From: Chitinophagales bacterium
GTDB lineage: Bacteria; Bacteroidota; Bacteroidia; Chitinophagales; Chitinophagaceae
Assembly (NCBI GenBank): GCA_021323755.1
Contig: JAJPKJ010000009.1
Span: 124,001-188,000 of the forward strand
Reading direction: 5' to 3'
DNA: 64,000 bases
Shown here: positions 51,637 through 61,251 of the stretch, piece by piece
Layout of the letters: the number at the start of each line of letters is the position of its first letter
Numbering within the stretch: the stretch's first letter is position 1
The notes under the pieces: generated by a model
What the model was told of the DNA's origin: nothing
The model's database searches: none
What the model saw: only the letters and a program-made list of their open reading frames with translations
Made by a program: the position numbers and the translations under genes

Positions 51637-54057
51637 TTATTTCTCTGCTATCCGAATGGAAAAATTAAATTCTTTTTTGTCCCCGAAAAATTCCTGGTAC
51701 TTTTTTTCTACATCTTCAGATTGCTTTTTCCCATTAATGATTAATGAGCCGTTATTATATTCCACGGAAAGATTTCCATTATTATCCATTTTATCTTTCT
51801 TCAACGCATCAATTAAATCTTTAAATTCTTCTTCCGCTTTATTGCCATTGATCGTTAGATCAATATTCGAACTATCCTTATCATTGGCACTGGCTGTAAT
51901 TTTCATTTCAACAATTTTTCCTTCCTGTGCTATCCCTTTTGTATGATACAAACTGGCCAGCGTTGGCGCAATCACCAAAGAAACGATCGACATCAATTTT
52001 ATCAAAATATTCATTGAGGGTCCGGAAGTATCCTTGAACGGATCGCCAACAGTATCGCCGGTTACGGAAGCTTTATGCGGTTCTGATTTTTTATAATAGA
52101 CCTGTCCGTTTATTTCAACGCCTTTTTCAAAGGATTTTTTTGCATTGTCCCAAGCACCTCCGGCATTATTTTGAAACATGCCCATTAACACGCCACAAAC
52201 TGTTGCTCCGGCAAGGAATCCCCCCAGGGCTTCAGGCCCCAAACAAAAACCAATAATCAAAGGAGATAAAATGGTGATGGCGCCAGGCAAGATCATTTTT
52301 TTAATCGATGCTTCAGTAGATATGGCGACACATTTATCGTATTCTGGTTTTCCTGTTCCTTCCATGATACCCGGAATCACTTTGAATTGTCTTCTTACCT
52401 CTTCTACCATCGCCATCGCTGCCTGTCCAACAGCACGAATAGCTAATGAAGAAAAAATGAACGGTATCATGCCACCCACAAATAAACTGGCAAGAACTTT
52501 TGCCTTATAAATATCGATTCCGCCAATTCCGGCAACGCCAACAAAGGCTGCAAATAATGCCAATGCGGTCAACGCAGCCGAAGCAATGGCAAAACCTTTT
52601 CCGGTTGCAGCGGTGGTGTTTCCAACAGCATCCAGCACATCTGTTTTTTCCCGGACATCTTTAGGCAGCTCGCTCATTTCGGCAATACCGCCTGCGTTAT
52701 CAGCAATTGGACCAAAAGCGTCAATTGCCAGCTGCATGGCAGTAGTTGCCATCATTCCTGCAGCAGCGATAGCCACCCCATATAAACCTGCGCATTCGTG
52801 CGAGCCCCAAATTCCGGCAGCCAGCACAAGAATGGGTAAGCAGGTAGATTCCATGCCTATCGCCAAACCACCGATCACATTTGTAGCATGACCGGTTGAG
52901 GATTGCCGGATAATGGTCAACACCGGGCGTTTTCCCATTGCCGTATAGTATTCGGTAATGATGCTCATTAAGGTCCCGACCAACAATCCAACGGCAATGG
53001 CCCCCAGTACTCCCCATTTTGTGAATTCATGATGACGAAGTACCATCGTATCAGGAAGGATATAATAAACAAGACCAATACAGGCCAACGCAGTTAAGAT
53101 AATCGACCCCCAGTTACCCATATTAAGGGCTTTCTGCACACTGGAAGTATTGATGGCTGCAGAATCGCTCACCCGAACGAATAAAGTGCCAACGATTGAA
53201 AAAATGATTCCAACACTTGCAATAAGCATGGGTAATAAAATGGGAGCCAGTCCTCCAAAATGATCAACAGATTTTGTTTCCTGTCCCAAGACCATCGTCG
53301 CTAAAACGGTGGCAACATAAGAGCCAAAAAGATCGGCTCCCATTCCTGCAACGTCCCCAACATTATCACCTACATTATCGGCGATAGTTGCCGGGTTGCG
53401 CGGGTCATCTTCGGGAATGCCTGCTTCTACTTTTCCAACCAGATCAGCTCCCACATCAGCGGCTTTGGTATATATTCCTCCACCCACTCTTGCAAACAAT
53501 GCGATTGATTCTGCGCCCAGTGAAAATCCGGTGAGCACTTCGATCGTCCTGACCATTTCATCGGAATCTACTGCTGCTCCAGATGCGAATATGGATTTCA
53601 GGATGATAAATAATCCTCCCAATCCCAATACTGCTAATCCCGCCACACCAAGTCCCATAACAGAACCGCCGGTAAAAGAAACGGATAGTGCTTTGCTAAG
53701 ACTTGTACGTGCAGCCTGCGCGGTGCGCACATTCGCTTTTGTAGCGCTGCGCATGCCGATATAGCCTGCTGTCGCACTTAAGACAGCGCCAAGAATAAAC
53801 GCAATGGCAATTGACCAATGCGAATGCGAATTGCTATTGCCCATTATTCCGAGAAACAATGCAGCAATCACTACGAAATATGAAAGTATTTTCCATTCTG
53901 CTTTTAAGAAAGCCATGGCGCCTTCGGCAATGTACCTACTTATTTCTTGCATGCGTTCGGTTCCCGCATCTTGTTTTGATACCCATGAAAATTTAATAAG
54001 AGTGTAAAGCAAGCCGATAACTCCTGTAACAGGAACGAGGTATATCAATTTGTCCAT
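51637..54057 (-). CDS. hppA: Membrane-bound ion-pumping pyrophosphatase with C-terminal extension
   Basis: 806 residues, about 16 membrane helices in residues 1-700. [43 protein letters not shown] as positions about 215-258 holds the pyrophosphate-binding DVGADLVGK and DNVGD loops; [40 protein letters not shown] is the second set. [11 protein letters not shown] has Ala where K+-independent forms have Lys, so a K+-dependent Na+- or H+-pump is expected. After the last helix come about 105 residues (51640-51954) of charged, Asn-rich, probably exoplasmic sequence not usual for the family. Confidence 0.94.
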   Translation of the reverse strand: MDKLIYLVPVTGVIGLLYTLIKFSWVSKQDAGTERMQEISRYIAEGAMAFLKAEWKILSYFVVIAALFLGIMGNSNSHSHWSIAIAFILGAVLSATAGYIGMRSATKANVRTAQAARTSLSKALSVSFTGGSVMGLGVAGLAVLGLGGLFIILKSIFASGAAVDSDEMVRTIEVLTGFSLGAESIALFARVGGGIYTKAADVGADLVGKVEAGIPEDDPRNPATIADNVGDNVGDVAGMGADLFGSYVATVLATMVLGQETKSVDHFGGLAPILLPMLIASVGIIFSIVGTLFVRVSDSAAINTSSVQKALNMGNWGSIILTALACIGLVYYILPDTMVLRHHEFTKWGVLGAIAVGLLVGTLMSIITEYYTAMGKRPVLTIIRQSSTGHATNVIGGLAIGMESTCLPILVLAAGIWGSHECAGLYGVAIAAAGMMATTAMQLAIDAFGPIADNAGGIAEMSELPKDVREKTDVLDAVGNTTAATGKGFAIASAALTALALFAAFVGVAGIGGIDIYKAKVLASLFVGGMIPFIFSSLAIRAVGQAAMAMVEEVRRQFKVIPGIMEGTGKPEYDKCVAISTEASIKKMILPGAITILSPLIIGFCLGPEALGGFLAGATVCGVLMGMFQNNAGGAWDNAKKSFEKGVEINGQVYYKKSEPHKASVTGDTVGDPFKDTSGPSMNILIKLMSIVSLVIAPTLASLYHTKGIAQEGKIVEMKITASANDKDSSNIDLTINGNKAEEEFKDLIDALKKDKMDNNGNLSVEYNNGSLIINGKKQSEDVEKKYQEFFGDKKEFNFSIRIAEK

Positions 54058-54091
54058 AAGCTTAGTGCCTGAATAAAATTTTCAGGGAGGG

Positions 54092-54099
54092 CAAAAATA
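54092..54099 (-). promoter_or_regulatory. hppA -7 box candidate
   Basis: On the minus strand TATTTTTG, a perfect TAnnTTTG, 34 bp ahead of the hppA ATG. No well-spaced TTG at -33 is evident. Confidence 0.4.
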
Positions 54100-54221
54100 G
54101 GGTAAAACAGCCAAAAATCTAAGAAAAGAAACTCATTATTACAATTTACATTCGCCGCTTCCCATTGGTTTTTTATTAGGAAAATGAATCGCCATTATTT
54201 TGGTAGCGTTATGACATAAAA

Positions 54222-54245
54222 AAATCCTCTCTTCCAGGAGGATTT
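54222..54245 (-). terminator. Orphan minus-strand terminator upstream of hppA
   Basis: AAATCCTC (54222-54229), 8-nt loop, GAGGATTT (54238-54245); on the minus strand it is followed by a run of seven T. No minus-strand gene lies just upstream of it, and hppA starts 165 bp beyond. Confidence 0.65.
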
Positions 54246-54514
54246 GCTTTTGCATTATTTTGATAACCCGTGAAAAAAATTCTTCTTCCAGCTTACCCAA
54301 TTAATACATCAACTCTTGAATAAGGCTGTAATGACTAATGGTAAGGTTACGGATTAATTATGATTCAGGGTATCTTGTCCCAACAACACGCCGATTTTTT
54401 AAAATATTGATTACCAAAATTTAAAGTTTTTTTGCCTTCGATTTTTCTTCCCCGAATTGGAAAAAAATTGCAAGATTGAATTTCACTTCTATCTTATTAA
54501 TATTGCCGTATTAA
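54246..54514. other. Gene-free stretch before the type IX-secreted protein
   Basis: No open frame of note on either strand. Minus-strand transcription across it would end at the terminator at 54222-54245, so a small non-coding transcript or hppA leader is possible, but I cannot define it. The plus-strand gene beginning near 54557 must have its promoter here. Confidence 0.4.
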
Positions 54515-56647
54515 TTGATCAACATAAGTTTTATTTTTTACTATTGCAACGAAGTGATGAATACTTCCGTCTTAATAAAAATGATGGTGAAGATTATATC
54601 TTTTTTATCTATTGTCTTGTTGCTAATGAATGATGTCAAATCTCAATCAACATGCACGACAATTGGGCAAACGCCATCAACCGCTTTCCCCATATGCGGC
54701 ACCACTATTTTTAGTCAGAAAACAGTACCGGAATGCGTAAATAAACAATTACCTGCCGGCAATTGCGGCTATTATCCGGACACAAATCCTTTCTGGTATC
54801 AATTCACCTGTTATAAAAGTGGAACGCTTGGTTTTTTAATAACCCCGAATAACCTTGATGATGATTATGACTGGGAATTGTTTGATATTACCAATCGCAA
54901 TCCTGTTAATGTATACGATAGCAGCAGTTTTGTGGTCAGTTATAATTGGTCAGGAAATTCATCTCTGGAGAGCAGCAGAGGGTATACCGGCAAAACAGGC
55001 GCCTCACCAGCGGGTACAATCGATTTTGCATGTGCAACAAATCCGATGGAGCTGGGAGGGCCTCCACCATATACCGATGCTCAGACGATCGATAGCATGC
55101 CGCAGATCATTCAAGGGCATACTTATTTACTACTCGTAAGTCATTATACGCAATCGCAAAGCGGATATCAATTATCATTTGGTGGCGGAACTGCAAGTAT
55201 CAACAACCCCATAACTCCCGGATTAAAAAGTGCCGCCATACAATGTGATGATGCAACAATTTCAATAAAATTGGACAAACAGGTAAGGTGCAGTTCTCTT
55301 GCTTTGGATGGAAGCGATTTTACCATTTCATCCCCGCTGAGTTCAGTGATTTCTGCCGTAGGGGTTAATTGCAATAATGCTTTTGATCTTGATTCAATAA
55401 TTTTGAAATTGAACAATCCTTTGCCGCCGGGCAATTATTCGGTTACGGCGAAAATAGGCACTGATGGTAATACTCTGCTAGACGATTGTGATAATAGTCT
55501 GCCTGTCGGAGCCAATGTTTCTTTCACTATTTTTCCGCAAGCCCCAACGCCATTTGATAGCATTGCGCCTGTAGGATGCGCGCCCGGGTTGCTGCAATTG
55601 GTTTTTCGAAAGCCGATCCAATGCAGCAGCATTGCTGCTGACGGAAGTGATTTTGTAATAACAGGATCAACGCCGGTTACTATTCAATCCGCATTTGCCA
55701 ATTGCGATAATAATAATGAAAGCAACATCATTTTTGTAAAATTAAATTCACCCATTCTTACAACAGGTTCTTATCAAATCAAATTAGTAACCGGCAATGA
55801 CCGGAATACAATTATTGATCAATGTAACCAGGCGACTCCAGCAGGGCAAACGGTCAATTTCTCGACAAAGGATACGGTTTCTGCACAGTTCAATTACCAG
55901 GTTTTTTTAGGATGTAAAGCAGACAGCATCCAATTTTCCAATGCTGGTGGAAATGGCATTTATCAATGGCAATGGACATTTGATAGCAGCACCAGCTCCT
56001 TACAAAATCCCCTGGAAACTTATTCGGTATTTGGGGACAAACATGCGCAGTTGATTGTAACAAATGGGGTTTGCAGTGACACGTCAAACGCAACGGTCTC
56101 TTTAGATAATGCAATCAATGCGGCTTTCACGGCACCGGATAATATTTGTCCAACTGATAAGGTGTTGTTTCAAAATAATAGTTCAGGAAATATTTCTTCC
56201 TGGTATTGGGATTTTGGCGATGGTACAAATTCTACTGATCAAAATCCGGTACAGCATACTTTTCCCACTACCACTAACCAGGAAATAAAATATACCGTTC
56301 AACTAATTATCGGGAACAATTTGGGTTGCTATGATACCGCAACAAAAGTGATAACAAAAGTGGTAAGCTGTTACATTACTGTCCCGACTGGTTTCACTCC
56401 CAATGGCGATGGACATAACGATTATCTATACCCGTTAAATGCCTTTAAGGCAACCAATCTTGAATTCAGGGTATATAATCGTTACGGGCAACTCATCTTT
56501 GAATCCAGGGACTGGACCAAAAAATGGGACGGAACTTTAAATGGCAAACCGCAGGATAGCGGAACATTTGTCTGGACACTGCAATATACCGATGGGGATA
56601 CGGGAAAGAGATTTTTCCTCAAAGGAACTTCTGTATTAATCAGATAA
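54515..56647 (+). CDS. Type IX-secreted protein with PKD domain and gliding-motility C-terminal domain
   Basis: Up to 710 residues; the likely start is ATG 54557 or 54581, giving a normal signal peptide (MVKIISFLSIVLLLMNDVKSQS). A Cys-containing N-terminal domain (about 45-230) is followed by two related Ig-like units (CDDATISIKLDKQVRCSSLALDGSDF... and CAPGLLQLVFRKPIQCSSIAADGSDF...), a PKD domain with WYWDFGDGTNSTDQNP, and the type B sorting domain at the end (VPTGFTPNGDGHNDYLYP, LEFRVYNRYGQLIFES, WDGTLNGKPQDSGTFVW). It is exported by Sec then T9SS and fixed to or released from the cell surface. Terminator follows. Confidence 0.9.
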   Translation: MINISFIFYYCNEVMNTSVLIKMMVKIISFLSIVLLLMNDVKSQSTCTTIGQTPSTAFPICGTTIFSQKTVPECVNKQLPAGNCGYYPDTNPFWYQFTCYKSGTLGFLITPNNLDDDYDWELFDITNRNPVNVYDSSSFVVSYNWSGNSSLESSRGYTGKTGASPAGTIDFACATNPMELGGPPPYTDAQTIDSMPQIIQGHTYLLLVSHYTQSQSGYQLSFGGGTASINNPITPGLKSAAIQCDDATISIKLDKQVRCSSLALDGSDFTISSPLSSVISAVGVNCNNAFDLDSIILKLNNPLPPGNYSVTAKIGTDGNTLLDDCDNSLPVGANVSFTIFPQAPTPFDSIAPVGCAPGLLQLVFRKPIQCSSIAADGSDFVITGSTPVTIQSAFANCDNNNESNIIFVKLNSPILTTGSYQIKLVTGNDRNTIIDQCNQATPAGQTVNFSTKDTVSAQFNYQVFLGCKADSIQFSNAGGNGIYQWQWTFDSSTSSLQNPLETYSVFGDKHAQLIVTNGVCSDTSNATVSLDNAINAAFTAPDNICPTDKVLFQNNSSGNISSWYWDFGDGTNSTDQNPVQHTFPTTTNQEIKYTVQLIIGNNLGCYDTATKVITKVVSCYITVPTGFTPNGDGHNDYLYPLNAFKATNLEFRVYNRYGQLIFESRDWTKKWDGTLNGKPQDSGTFVWTLQYTDGDTGKRFFLKGTSVLIR

Positions 56648-56663
56648 CTATGCTGCTTCAAAT

Positions 56664-56695
56664 AAAAAAGTTCTCTGCGATGAGAGAACTTTTTT
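56664..56695 (+). terminator. Rho-independent terminator after the type IX-secreted protein gene
   Basis: AAAAAAGTTCTCT (56664-56676), loop GCGATG, AGAGAACTTTTTT (56683-56695). Its long A/T flanks make it usable in both directions, but only the plus-strand gene ends nearby. Confidence 0.9.
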
Positions 56696-56988
56696 GATCA
56701 ACAATTCGGTGATAAAATGAGGAATATATTTTACTATTGATGGCCCTCAATTTTTCAAATCTTACCATCTCATTTTATTACCAATTCTTTTTGCGTTTCA
56801 GGGTTTAGTGATTACATATCCTGCCTGTCTTATTGCGAATAAGATGCCACTAATGTAATTGGTTGGTTATTAATACTCTTGAAAAAAGGCACCGCAAAGA
56901 TCTTTCCCATCAGCGGAAATAATTTCCGGTAATGAATAAATCCATCGCACCTAAATCTTAATTACTTTCGCTCACAATCAAAAAATAA
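56696..56988. other. Gene-free stretch before the TrmH-family gene
   Basis: No convincing open frame or RNA gene. A TACTTTCG box (one mismatch from TAnnTTTG) lies near 56964, about 20 bp ahead of the ATG at 56989, and may be part of its promoter. Confidence 0.35.
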
Positions 56989-57579
56989 ATGACGCCGGAA
57001 AGAGAAGAAAGACTAAGGTATGTATTGAACAATCGCCAACCCAATCTCACCATTGTGCTTGAAAATGTATTTGATCCGCATAATATTTCAGCGGTGATGC
57101 GTACCTGCGATGCCGTTGGCGTGCAGGAAATTCATGTGTTGAATACAAGGATTCCCCGTCATAAAAAATGGGGCACAAAAAGCAGCAGTAGTGCCGCAAA
57201 ATGGCTTACTGTCCATCAATACAGTGATGTGAAAGATTGTTATAGCGCTTTAAGAAATAAATACGAAAAAATTTTCACCACCTTTCTTGGCCATGATTCA
57301 ATGAGCTTGTACGAAATTGATTTTACCCAAAGTGTGGCGCTTGTATTTGGCAACGAACATGAAGGCGTGAGTGAAGAAATAAGGAACTTAGCCGATGGGA
57401 ATTTTATTATTCCACAGGTGGGTATTATCAGATCGCTGAACATTTCTGTTGCATGCGCTGTTACTCTGTACGAAGCGTTCAGGCAAAAAAAATTGGTCGG
57501 ACATTATGATAACAGAAGCATTTCATCCGAGCACTATCAAAGCCTGTTCACGAAATGGAGTATCAATAACGATGATTAG
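56989..57579 (+). CDS. TrmH-family tRNA/rRNA 2'-O-methyltransferase
   Basis: 196 residues. All three SPOUT knot motifs are present: VLENVFDPHNISAVMRTCDA (motif 1), ALVFGNEHEGVSEEI (motif 2) and PQVGIIRSLNISVACAVTLYEA (motif 3). The overall layout without an N-terminal RNA-binding domain matches TrmH, which methylates the ribose of G18 in tRNA; an rRNA target is possible. It is followed by a thioredoxin-like gene 21 bp away on the same strand. Confidence 0.9.
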   Translation: MTPEREERLRYVLNNRQPNLTIVLENVFDPHNISAVMRTCDAVGVQEIHVLNTRIPRHKKWGTKSSSSAAKWLTVHQYSDVKDCYSALRNKYEKIFTTFLGHDSMSLYEIDFTQSVALVFGNEHEGVSEEIRNLADGNFIIPQVGIIRSLNISVACAVTLYEAFRQKKLVGHYDNRSISSEHYQSLFTKWSINNDD

Positions 57580-57600
57580 CATTATTTAATAAATGTTTTT

Positions 57601-58083
57601 ATGGTAAAGCTTTTTTGTTGCTTTTTCTCTTTGATGGTTCTCCATACCAATTCATTTGAACAGGAAATTAAAAAAATGAAGATCGACGAATTGAAGAATT
57701 ATATTGAAAAAAGCGACCATCCTCTCATAATAAATTTTTGGGCAACCTATTGTGTTCCGTGTATCCATGAAATTCCATATTTTCAAACTGACGCAGAGAA
57801 ATATAAAAATGATGGAGTTGAATTAATGTTGGTAAGCCTGGATCTGCCAGATTATTATCCCGCCAGGATTTCTTCTTTTGTAAAAAAGGAAAATTTTTCA
57901 GCGTCTATCGTTTGGCTGAATGAAACGAACGCAGATTATTTTTGTCCGAAAATTGATAAGCAATGGACAGGAGGGATTCCATCAACGCTTTTTATTAATA
58001 ACAAAACGCATTATCGGAAATTCTTTGAACGCCAATTAACCGAACCACAAGTGGAAGAAAATATTAAAGCCTTGATAAAATAA
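57601..58083 (+). CDS. TlpA-like exported thioredoxin-fold protein
   Basis: 160 residues. A weak N-terminal hydrophobic leader (MVKLFCCFFSLMVLHTNS) suggests export. FWATYCVPCIHEIPYF has the redox CxxC (Cys51, Cys54). LVSLDLPDYYP, SIVWLNETNADYFCPKI and GIPSTLFINN (cis-Pro loop) complete the TlpA fold. It probably reduces disulfides in the periplasm, for example in cytochrome maturation or antioxidant repair. Partner unknown. The upstream neighbour is the TrmH-family gene. Confidence 0.82.
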   Translation: MVKLFCCFFSLMVLHTNSFEQEIKKMKIDELKNYIEKSDHPLIINFWATYCVPCIHEIPYFQTDAEKYKNDGVELMLVSLDLPDYYPARISSFVKKENFSASIVWLNETNADYFCPKIDKQWTGGIPSTLFINNKTHYRKFFERQLTEPQVEENIKALIK

Positions 58084-58121
58084 TATAACCCCTGTCATTG
58101 GGGATAGACGCCTTTATAATC

Positions 58122-58712
58122 CTAATTGGCGCGACTTATTGAACATCCAATTGAACGCGTTTCTTTAACACTCACTTCTTTGCCTGCAACAATTTCATTG
58201 ATCGCCTCTTGGAGATGATGACGTTTTACATGATTAACATCGCCGGGATTATCATCAATTGCGCCATGATAAACCAATCTTCCATTCTTGTCAAACAAAA
58301 AACATTCTGGTGTTTTATTTGCGCCGAAGGCATCAGCGAGCTCGCTGTTCTTGTCTAACGCATAAAACCAATGGTAATCCTGGTTATGCGCATATGACTG
58401 CATTTCTTCAAAGGAATTTCCGCCGCTACGATCACCTTCATTTGCATTTAAAAGAACAACACCGATTTTTTTATCCGATGCATATTGACAAATCTCTTTT
58501 GTACGCGATTGATTCCTGATGACCACCGGGCAAGTGTTGCAACTGAACATCACCAATAATCCATTATCTTTTTTTGCCTCACCCAAGGATATTTCTTTGC
58601 CAGAAACATCTTTTAATTTCATCGCCGCTTTTGGAATAGAAGAACCGATCGGCAATACTCCATATGAAGAAGCGAAAAGGATTACCGGAAAGAATGAAAG
58701 TAATTTTTTCAT
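58122..58712 (-). CDS. Thioredoxin-family protein (redoxin-like), exported
   Basis: 196 residues from ATG 58712 (MKKLLSFFPVILFASSYG, a signal peptide); ATG 58754 is a poorer start. VMFSCNTCPVVIRNQ has CxxC (Cys58, Cys61) followed by Pro. FGANKTPECFLFDKNG is the cis-Pro loop, and the C-terminal DNPGDVNHVKRHHLQEAINEIVAG is typical of a thioredoxin-like group seen in Bacteroidota with PF00578-type architecture. It is likely a periplasmic thiol oxidoreductase or peroxidase. It converges with the TlpA-like gene, but the two are not close homologues. Confidence 0.82.
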   Translation of the reverse strand: MKKLLSFFPVILFASSYGVLPIGSSIPKAAMKLKDVSGKEISLGEAKKDNGLLVMFSCNTCPVVIRNQSRTKEICQYASDKKIGVVLLNANEGDRSGGNSFEEMQSYAHNQDYHWFYALDKNSELADAFGANKTPECFLFDKNGRLVYHGAIDDNPGDVNHVKRHHLQEAINEIVAGKEVSVKETRSIGCSISRAN

Positions 58713-58781
58713 AAAATTCATTTTAAATGGTTGCGCAAAAAAAATGCCGGACAAATATTTTTCGGCAGATATGAATCTCTT

Positions 58782-59762
58782 TTATTTAAGCGGTCTGGTA
58801 TGCTTATCCTGGGATTTCTTTTCAGTCGCTCGCTCATCCGCAACCACTTTTAAATGGTGAATGCTGACATTCAATTCGTACCCGATTAATAAGATCAGCG
58901 AGTTAAAATACATAACAAGCATGAGGATCAAAATCGTCCCAATGGAACCATACACTTTATTATAGGTCCCGAATTTATTCACCCAAAAAGAAAAAAATAA
59001 GGTGGTGAGAATGATCAGGAATGTTGCCAGGATCGTCCCTGGCGAAGATAGCTTCCATCGTTTATGAACAGCAGGCGCGTATTTATAAATAAAAGCGATC
59101 GAATAATAAAATAACGGGATGATGATTACCCATCGAAATGTTTTGAAAAGCCATCGCGCATTATGTCGTTTTATGTTCAGCCATTCCAATAGATTCTTCA
59201 ACACTTCGTCTTGTGTAACAAGAATGATCATTGAACCGATGACCAGCAAGACCACAAGCACCGTAAGTTTTATGGCCATCCATCTTGTTTGAAAAAAATT
59301 CTGTCTTGTATTATAGATAAGCGATTTATTAAATGAGCGCATGATGCCCAGCATTGCGTTTGAAGAATAAAATATCGCCAGCACAAAGCCAAAGGATAAT
59401 AATCCACTTCTGGGTTTATTTAAGAAATCTTTCAAAAAATCGCTCACCATTACATAGGTGTTTTGATTGGGCGTGATTTCTTTGGTGAGCAGAAGCAATT
59501 GTTTGGTAATTTCTTTTGAGATAGGGAAATACGGAATCAGGGTGCAAAGGAAAATGGCCGCCGCAGGAATTGCTGTCAAAAAACTAAACGAAATGGAACG
59601 CGCACGATCATTGAGTCCGACCTTTTTTACCTGGTTAATAAAAAATTTTACCACATCATACAAAGGGACATGATCAAAGCCCGGCAAAATGATCTGTTTG
59701 CTTTTTGCAGCAGCAAATCGGACAATTGATGAATCGTAAAAAAATCTTTCAAACTTTGTCAT
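58782..59762 (-). CDS. YihY/BrkB-family inner-membrane protein
   Basis: 326 residues with about six membrane helices. NDRARSISFSFLTAIPAAAIFLC near residue 55 and SRSGLLSFGFVLAIFYSSNAMLGIMRSFNK (PRSGLL..., about 115-145) are typical of the family, as is SPGTILATFLIILTTLFFSFWVNKFGTYNKVYGSIGTILILMLVMYFNSLILLIGYELN spread over about 230-290. Once annotated as RNase BN, these are now considered envelope proteins of unknown function, sometimes called virulence factor BrkB-like. A short cytoplasmic tail ends it. It follows mltG by 21 bp. Confidence 0.88.
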   Translation of the reverse strand: MTKFERFFYDSSIVRFAAAKSKQIILPGFDHVPLYDVVKFFINQVKKVGLNDRARSISFSFLTAIPAAAIFLCTLIPYFPISKEITKQLLLLTKEITPNQNTYVMVSDFLKDFLNKPRSGLLSFGFVLAIFYSSNAMLGIMRSFNKSLIYNTRQNFFQTRWMAIKLTVLVVLLVIGSMIILVTQDEVLKNLLEWLNIKRHNARWLFKTFRWVIIIPLFYYSIAFIYKYAPAVHKRWKLSSPGTILATFLIILTTLFFSFWVNKFGTYNKVYGSIGTILILMLVMYFNSLILLIGYELNVSIHHLKVVADERATEKKSQDKHTRPLK

Positions 59763-59783
59763 TGAAAAAATGAATTGCCATTA

Positions 59784-60818
59784 TTATTTTGACAGACCTT
59801 TCGCTTTTATCATTTCGCTGTCTAGCGCTTCTTGATATTGTTTTGCAAATTTCATGTGCTGTTCAAAAGTTTCGGAAAAATTTGAATAGCCAGAGAAATC
59901 CGGTTTCGCCACAAAGTACAAATAGTTTGTTTTTGGCGCGTTTAAAACCGCATTTAAAGTTTCTTCACTTGGCGTGCAAATAGGTCCGGGTGGCAATCCT
60001 TCGTGAACATAAGTATTGTAAGGGGACTCAAAGGAGAGATATTTATCGTAGATACGCTTCAATTCAAAATTGTGCATCGCATATTTTATTGTTGGATCGG
60101 CAGCGAGTTTCATTTTTTTATCAAGTCTATTCAAATAAACGCTTGCAATCTTGCTTTTATCTTCCTGCTTATTTGTTTCTTCTTCAATGATGGAAGCAAG
60201 AATATAAGCAGTCGCCGGCGTCAATTTATGTTCTGTGGCAAATTGTTTTTTTTCAGGGGTCCAATATTCATTATAGGCTGCGAAAAATTTCTTGAAAATT
60301 CTTGTTGGAGTGGTGTTCCAGAAATAGGTATACGTATTGGGGAAGATAGCAGTCATCACCATATTGGAGTCAAGTCCATAATGTTTCAAGGAGTCATTGT
60401 TATCAAGGAAATTCAGGAACGAAATTGAATCACACTCAAAATGCCTTCCTACAAGTGCCGCCAGATCTTCTTTGGTCCTCAATTTGGTAATGATGAGATT
60501 GACAGGGACCTGTCTTCCATTACGCAGCATACGAATTAACTCGACCAGGTTAATCCCTTTTTTTATTTCATACTTTCCCGCTTTTACATTTGCGGGATAA
60601 TCAACTCTTTTTGCGATCCACTTAAAAAATGAAATGTTTCTGATCACATTATTTTCATCGAGGGATTGCACGACTTGCGGGTAGGTCATTCCCGTTTTAA
60701 TATAGAGATAGTATTCATCGCTTTTGAATGTGGTGCAGGAACCAAAGAACGCCCATGCTGCGGTGACCGCAGTGGCAAAAATCACAATGATAACGATAAG
60801 AAAGATTTTCTTCTTCAT
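59784..60818 (-). CDS. mltG: Endolytic peptidoglycan transglycosylase
   Basis: 344 residues from ATG 60818 (MKKKIFLIVIIVIFATAVTAAWAF), which gives a clean membrane anchor; ATG 60878 adds 20 unlikely residues. A LysM-like subdomain (about residues 45-95) precedes the YceG/MltG catalytic domain, with ILASIIEEETNKQEDKSKIASVYLNRL (catalytic Glu in EEE), LAADPTIKYAM, YNTYVHEGLPPGPICTPSEETLNAVL and YLYFVAKPD. It cuts nascent glycan strands and sets their length in the periplasm. A terminator separates it from secG upstream. Confidence 0.95.
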   Translation of the reverse strand: MKKKIFLIVIIVIFATAVTAAWAFFGSCTTFKSDEYYLYIKTGMTYPQVVQSLDENNVIRNISFFKWIAKRVDYPANVKAGKYEIKKGINLVELIRMLRNGRQVPVNLIITKLRTKEDLAALVGRHFECDSISFLNFLDNNDSLKHYGLDSNMVMTAIFPNTYTYFWNTTPTRIFKKFFAAYNEYWTPEKKQFATEHKLTPATAYILASIIEEETNKQEDKSKIASVYLNRLDKKMKLAADPTIKYAMHNFELKRIYDKYLSFESPYNTYVHEGLPPGPICTPSEETLNAVLNAPKTNYLYFVAKPDFSGYSNFSETFEQHMKFAKQYQEALDSEMIKAKGLSK

Positions 60819-60843
60819 AGGTAAACATATTGGGCTATCAAAA

Positions 60844-60875
60844 TAAATAAAAACCCTGTCATTAAGAAGACAGGG
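60844..60875 (-). terminator. Rho-independent terminator after secG
   Basis: CCCTGTC (60854-60860), 8-nt loop, GACAGGG (60869-60875); minus-strand T tract at 60853-60844. It ends the sigma-54 activator / lptE / TPR / secG transcript, and mltG starts 26 bp beyond. Confidence 0.88.
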
Positions 60876-60900
60876 CAATGAATTTTAAACAAATAATTTT

Positions 60901-61245
60901 TTATTTGGCAGGTTGTTGGGTCGGTTGATTTGTTGTTGGCGCTTGTTGTTGATTGGTAGAAGGCAATGGTGCAGAAGTGTTGCTGTTTGCCTTTACATCA
61001 CGAACCTGAATTGCTGAAGCGCGCGGGATAAACAAAGCAGAAAACAGACACAACACACCAACAATAATAGCCAGGGTCCATGTTCCTTTTTCCAGCACAT
61101 CGGTTGTTTGTTTTACACCCATGAACTGATTGCTGAAACCAGCAACATTACCAGCCAAACCACCCCCTTTAGGGTTTTGTATAAGCACGATCAATCCTAA
61201 AAAGATACAAGCCACAAATAATAATATAACAAAGAGAATAACCAT
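60901..61245 (-). CDS. secG: Preprotein translocase subunit SecG
   Basis: 114 residues. Two membrane helices (VILFVILLFVACIFLGLIVLIQ and WTLAIIVGVLCLFSALFI) flank the conserved NPKGGGLAGNVAGFSNQFMG. A Gln/Pro/Thr-rich cytoplasmic or periplasmic tail (SNTSAPLPSTNQQQAPTTNQ) lengthens it beyond the 75-110 residues usual elsewhere. SecG assists SecYE in exporting proteins. The upstream TPR-type gene lies 6 bp away. Confidence 0.93.
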   Translation of the reverse strand: MVILFVILLFVACIFLGLIVLIQNPKGGGLAGNVAGFSNQFMGVKQTTDVLEKGTWTLAIIVGVLCLFSALFIPRASAIQVRDVKANSNTSAPLPSTNQQQAPTTNQPTQQPAK

Positions 61246-61251
61246 ATCAAT

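Noticed and set aside
52178-53764. Long open frames opposite hppA
   Set aside because: Antisense shadows of a conserved coding region with no family resemblance.
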